A DNA stretch of 64,000 nt from positions 1,550,001 to 1,614,000 of the forward strand of contig NZ_JBISCD010000040.1 in assembly GCF_044386045.1 (NCBI RefSeq), read 5' to 3'. Below are positions 62,477 to 64,000 of the stretch, piece by piece (the first letter of the stretch is position 1; the number at the start of each line of letters is the position of its first letter). The DNA is from Thalassobellus sediminis. Lineage in GTDB: Bacteria > Bacteroidota > Bacteroidia > Flavobacteriales > Flavobacteriaceae. Made by a program: the position numbers and the translations under genes. The notes below the pieces were generated by a model. It worked only from the letters and a program-made list of their open reading frames with translations. It was not told where the DNA came from and did not search any database.

Positions 62477-64000
62477 TTAAAAACAGTATTTGTTTTCTTT
62501 AATTACTTTGTTAGCAATAATATTTCTTAATTCTATAATGTTAGGCATATTTACATATTTTATATAACGTTTTAAGCCCATAAGCATCATGCGTTGCTCG
62601 TCTCCTGAAGAGAATGAAATAATAGAGTGTTTCCCTGCTGTTTCAATAACATCAATAGCATGAAACAAGTTTAATTTTGCCATAGCTATCTGTTCTGCAA
62701 CTTTGTCTTCTCCTTCTTTTTTAGCCATTTTTTCTGCTCGTAGAATAGCAGATTCTGCAATGTATATTTGAATTAAAATATCAGAAGCAGCTAACATTAG
62801 TTGTTGATGTTGTTCAATTTTCTCTCCATATTTTTGTAAAGCAGCACCAGATACCATTAAAAATAATTTTTTAAGATTTTTGATGATACTTTTTTCTTCT
62901 GAAAATAATTCTGAAAAATCTGGTGTTTCAAAAGATGGAATACTAGTAAGTTCATTAGCAACTGCAGTTGCTGGTTCTAGTAAATCTACATGGCCTTTCA
63001 TAGCTTTTTTAATAAGCATACCAATACTTAGCATACGGTTTATTTCGTTAGTACCTTCATAGATTCTGGCAATACGAGCATCTCTCCAAGCAGATTCAAT
63101 AGGTGTGTCTTCAGAAAAGCCCATGCCTCCAAAAATTTGGATACCTTCATCTGTACATCGTTGTGTATATTCGGAAACAGCAACTTTTAAAACAGAACAT
63201 TCAATTGCATATTCTTCAACTCCTTTTAGTTCGGCTTCTTGGTGTGTGTCTTTGCCGTTGTTTTGACGTAATTCTATACGATCTTCAATGTTTTTTGCAG
63301 CTCTATAACTAGCTGATTCTCCTACCCAACAGTTGGTGGCCATTTCTGCTATTTTTTGACGAATAGCTCCAAAACTAGAAATAGGTGTTTTAAACTGAAT
63401 ACGCTCATTAGCATATTTTACAGATTCACTAATAGTTCGGCGTTGTGCATCTAAACATGCAGCGGCTAATTTTATTCTACCAACATTTAAAGCATTCATG
63501 GCAATTTTAAATCCGTTACCTCTTGTTGAAAGCATATTTTCAACAGGCACTACGGTATCATTAAAAAATACCTGACGCGTAGATGACGCTCTAATTCCTA
63601 ACTTATGTTCTTCCTCGCCCATGGTAATTCCATTCGGGTTATTTGGGTCGTATTCAATAATAAAACCAGTAATGTTTTTATCGTCTTCAATACGCGCAAA
63701 AACAATCATTACGCTACAAAAACCAGCATTAGAGATCCACATTTTCTGACCAGTAATACTGTATGTTTTTCCATCGGCAGATAAAACCGCTTTCGTTTTT
63801 CCAGAGTTGGCATCACTACCAGCACTAGGTTCTGTTAAGCAATACGATCCAAACCATTCGCCGCTAGCCAGTTTCGGAACATATTTTTGTTTCTGCTCTT
63901 CGGTACCATATAAGGTAATAGGCATAGTGCCAATACCTGTGTGCGCTCCAAAGGCCGTACTAAACGATCCGGTAGCTCCAGAAATATAATCGCAAACGAG
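62477..64000 (-). CDS. Acyl-CoA dehydrogenase, N-terminus beyond the window
   Basis: The frame is open to the right edge (507 residues seen), and the first internal methionine at 63925 is not the start because the reading frame continues upstream as ISGATGSFSTAFGAHTGIGT. The FAD-binding middle region YCLTEPSAGSDA, the KMWISNAG segment and the C-terminal catalytic-base region FGGMGFSEDTPIESAWRDAR are present, with a long C-terminal helical extension as in very-long-chain type dehydrogenases. It catalyses the first step of fatty acid beta-oxidation. Neighbouring thiolase or hydratase genes would lie outside the window. Confidence 0.94.
   Translation of the reverse strand, partial: LVCDYISGATGSFSTAFGAHTGIGTMPITLYGTEEQKQKYVPKLASGEWFGSYCLTEPSAGSDANSGKTKAVLSADGKTYSITGQKMWISNAGFCSVMIVFARIEDDKNITGFIIEYDPNNPNGITMGEEEHKLGIRASSTRQVFFNDTVVPVENMLSTRGNGFKIAMNALNVGRIKLAAACLDAQRRTISESVKYANERIQFKTPISSFGAIRQKIAEMATNCWVGESASYRAAKNIEDRIELRQNNGKDTHQEAELKGVEEYAIECSVLKVAVSEYTQRCTDEGIQIFGGMGFSEDTPIESAWRDARIARIYEGTNEINRMLSIGMLIKKAMKGHVDLLEPATAVANELTSIPSFETPDFSELFSEEKSIIKNLKKLFLMVSGAALQKYGEKIEQHQQLMLAASDILIQIYIAESAILRAEKMAKKEGEDKVAEQIAMAKLNLFHAIDVIETAGKHSIISFSSGDEQRMMLMGLKRYIKYVNMPNIIELRNIIANKVIKENKYCF

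Noticed and set aside
1..64000. tRNA, rRNA, CRISPR arrays, insertion sequences or prophage
   Set aside because: Read through both strands without finding cloverleaf-like genes, regular spaced repeats, transposase or integrase motifs.

Overview
The window is about 64 kb of low-GC chromosomal DNA from a member of the Bacteroidota, almost certainly a (probably marine) Flavobacteriaceae species. The evidence is a TAnnTTTG -7 promoter box at many starts, a type IX secretion sorting tail, flavobacterial families such as the LETM1-related biofilm protein, fused CcoN/CcoO, and typical gene neighbourhoods (rsfS-ftsH, LUD-cdsA-psd, pyrE beside a Nudix gene). I see no rRNA, tRNA, insertion sequence, prophage or CRISPR array. 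The genus cannot be fixed from this window.

Layout. 1-8.9 kb: a TPR histidine kinase running off the left edge, lipA-gap, an operon of small membrane protein-GT2-sigma factor-Nramp-like transporter, aqpZ, and an ECF sigma/anti-sigma pair. 9-13 kb: aspartate aminotransferase-murB, a PDZ aspartyl protease and a DUF1573 protein. 13.3-17.8 kb: valS, then a small accessory patch with an attC-like 97-nt structured element, an orphan gene and a T9SS-secreted LamG protein. 17.8-27 kb: phospholipid genes (LUD-cdsA-psd-ACBP), ftsH, rsfS, birA, pyrE, a Nudix hydrolase and a DEAD-box helicase. 27-32.8 kb: lpxD, a LETM1-related protein, YceI, hemN and a universal stress protein. 32.8-37.9 kb: a TetR-controlled exporter (TolC, HlyD-like, ABC) whose ATPase domain is degenerate. 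38-53.6 kb: a complete cbb3 oxidase locus next to an oxygen/redox regulatory block and a VWA/MoxR-like pair. 54-58.3 kb: a sucrose-type disaccharide cluster. 58.3-64 kb: YdeI-like protein, two metallopeptidases, DUF6265 and an acyl-CoA dehydrogenase cut by the right edge.

The most interesting part is 30-51 kb. Four promoters (hemN-usp, ccoI, ccoSNOQP, second usp) each carry an FNR/FixK-type dyad TGA-N6-TCA whose centre lies exactly 29.5 bp from the first base of a TAnnTTTG box (CAnnTTTG at ccoI). This is the geometry expected for an activator bound near -41. The same block encodes a FixL-like PAS histidine kinase, a response regulator whose receiver domain is fused to a whole CRP/FNR domain (as if FixJ and FixK were one protein), and a separate Fnr-like regulator. 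I read this as a shortened FixL-FixJ-FixK circuit controlling the high-affinity oxidase, its copper ATPase, anaerobic haem synthesis and stress proteins. A second notable system is the protein at 53970-56051, which joins a sucrose-phosphatase-type HAD phosphatase to a GH100/invertase-like hydrolase, beside a sucrose-phosphate-synthase-like transferase and a PfkB kinase: synthesis and breakdown of one disaccharide in a single operon.
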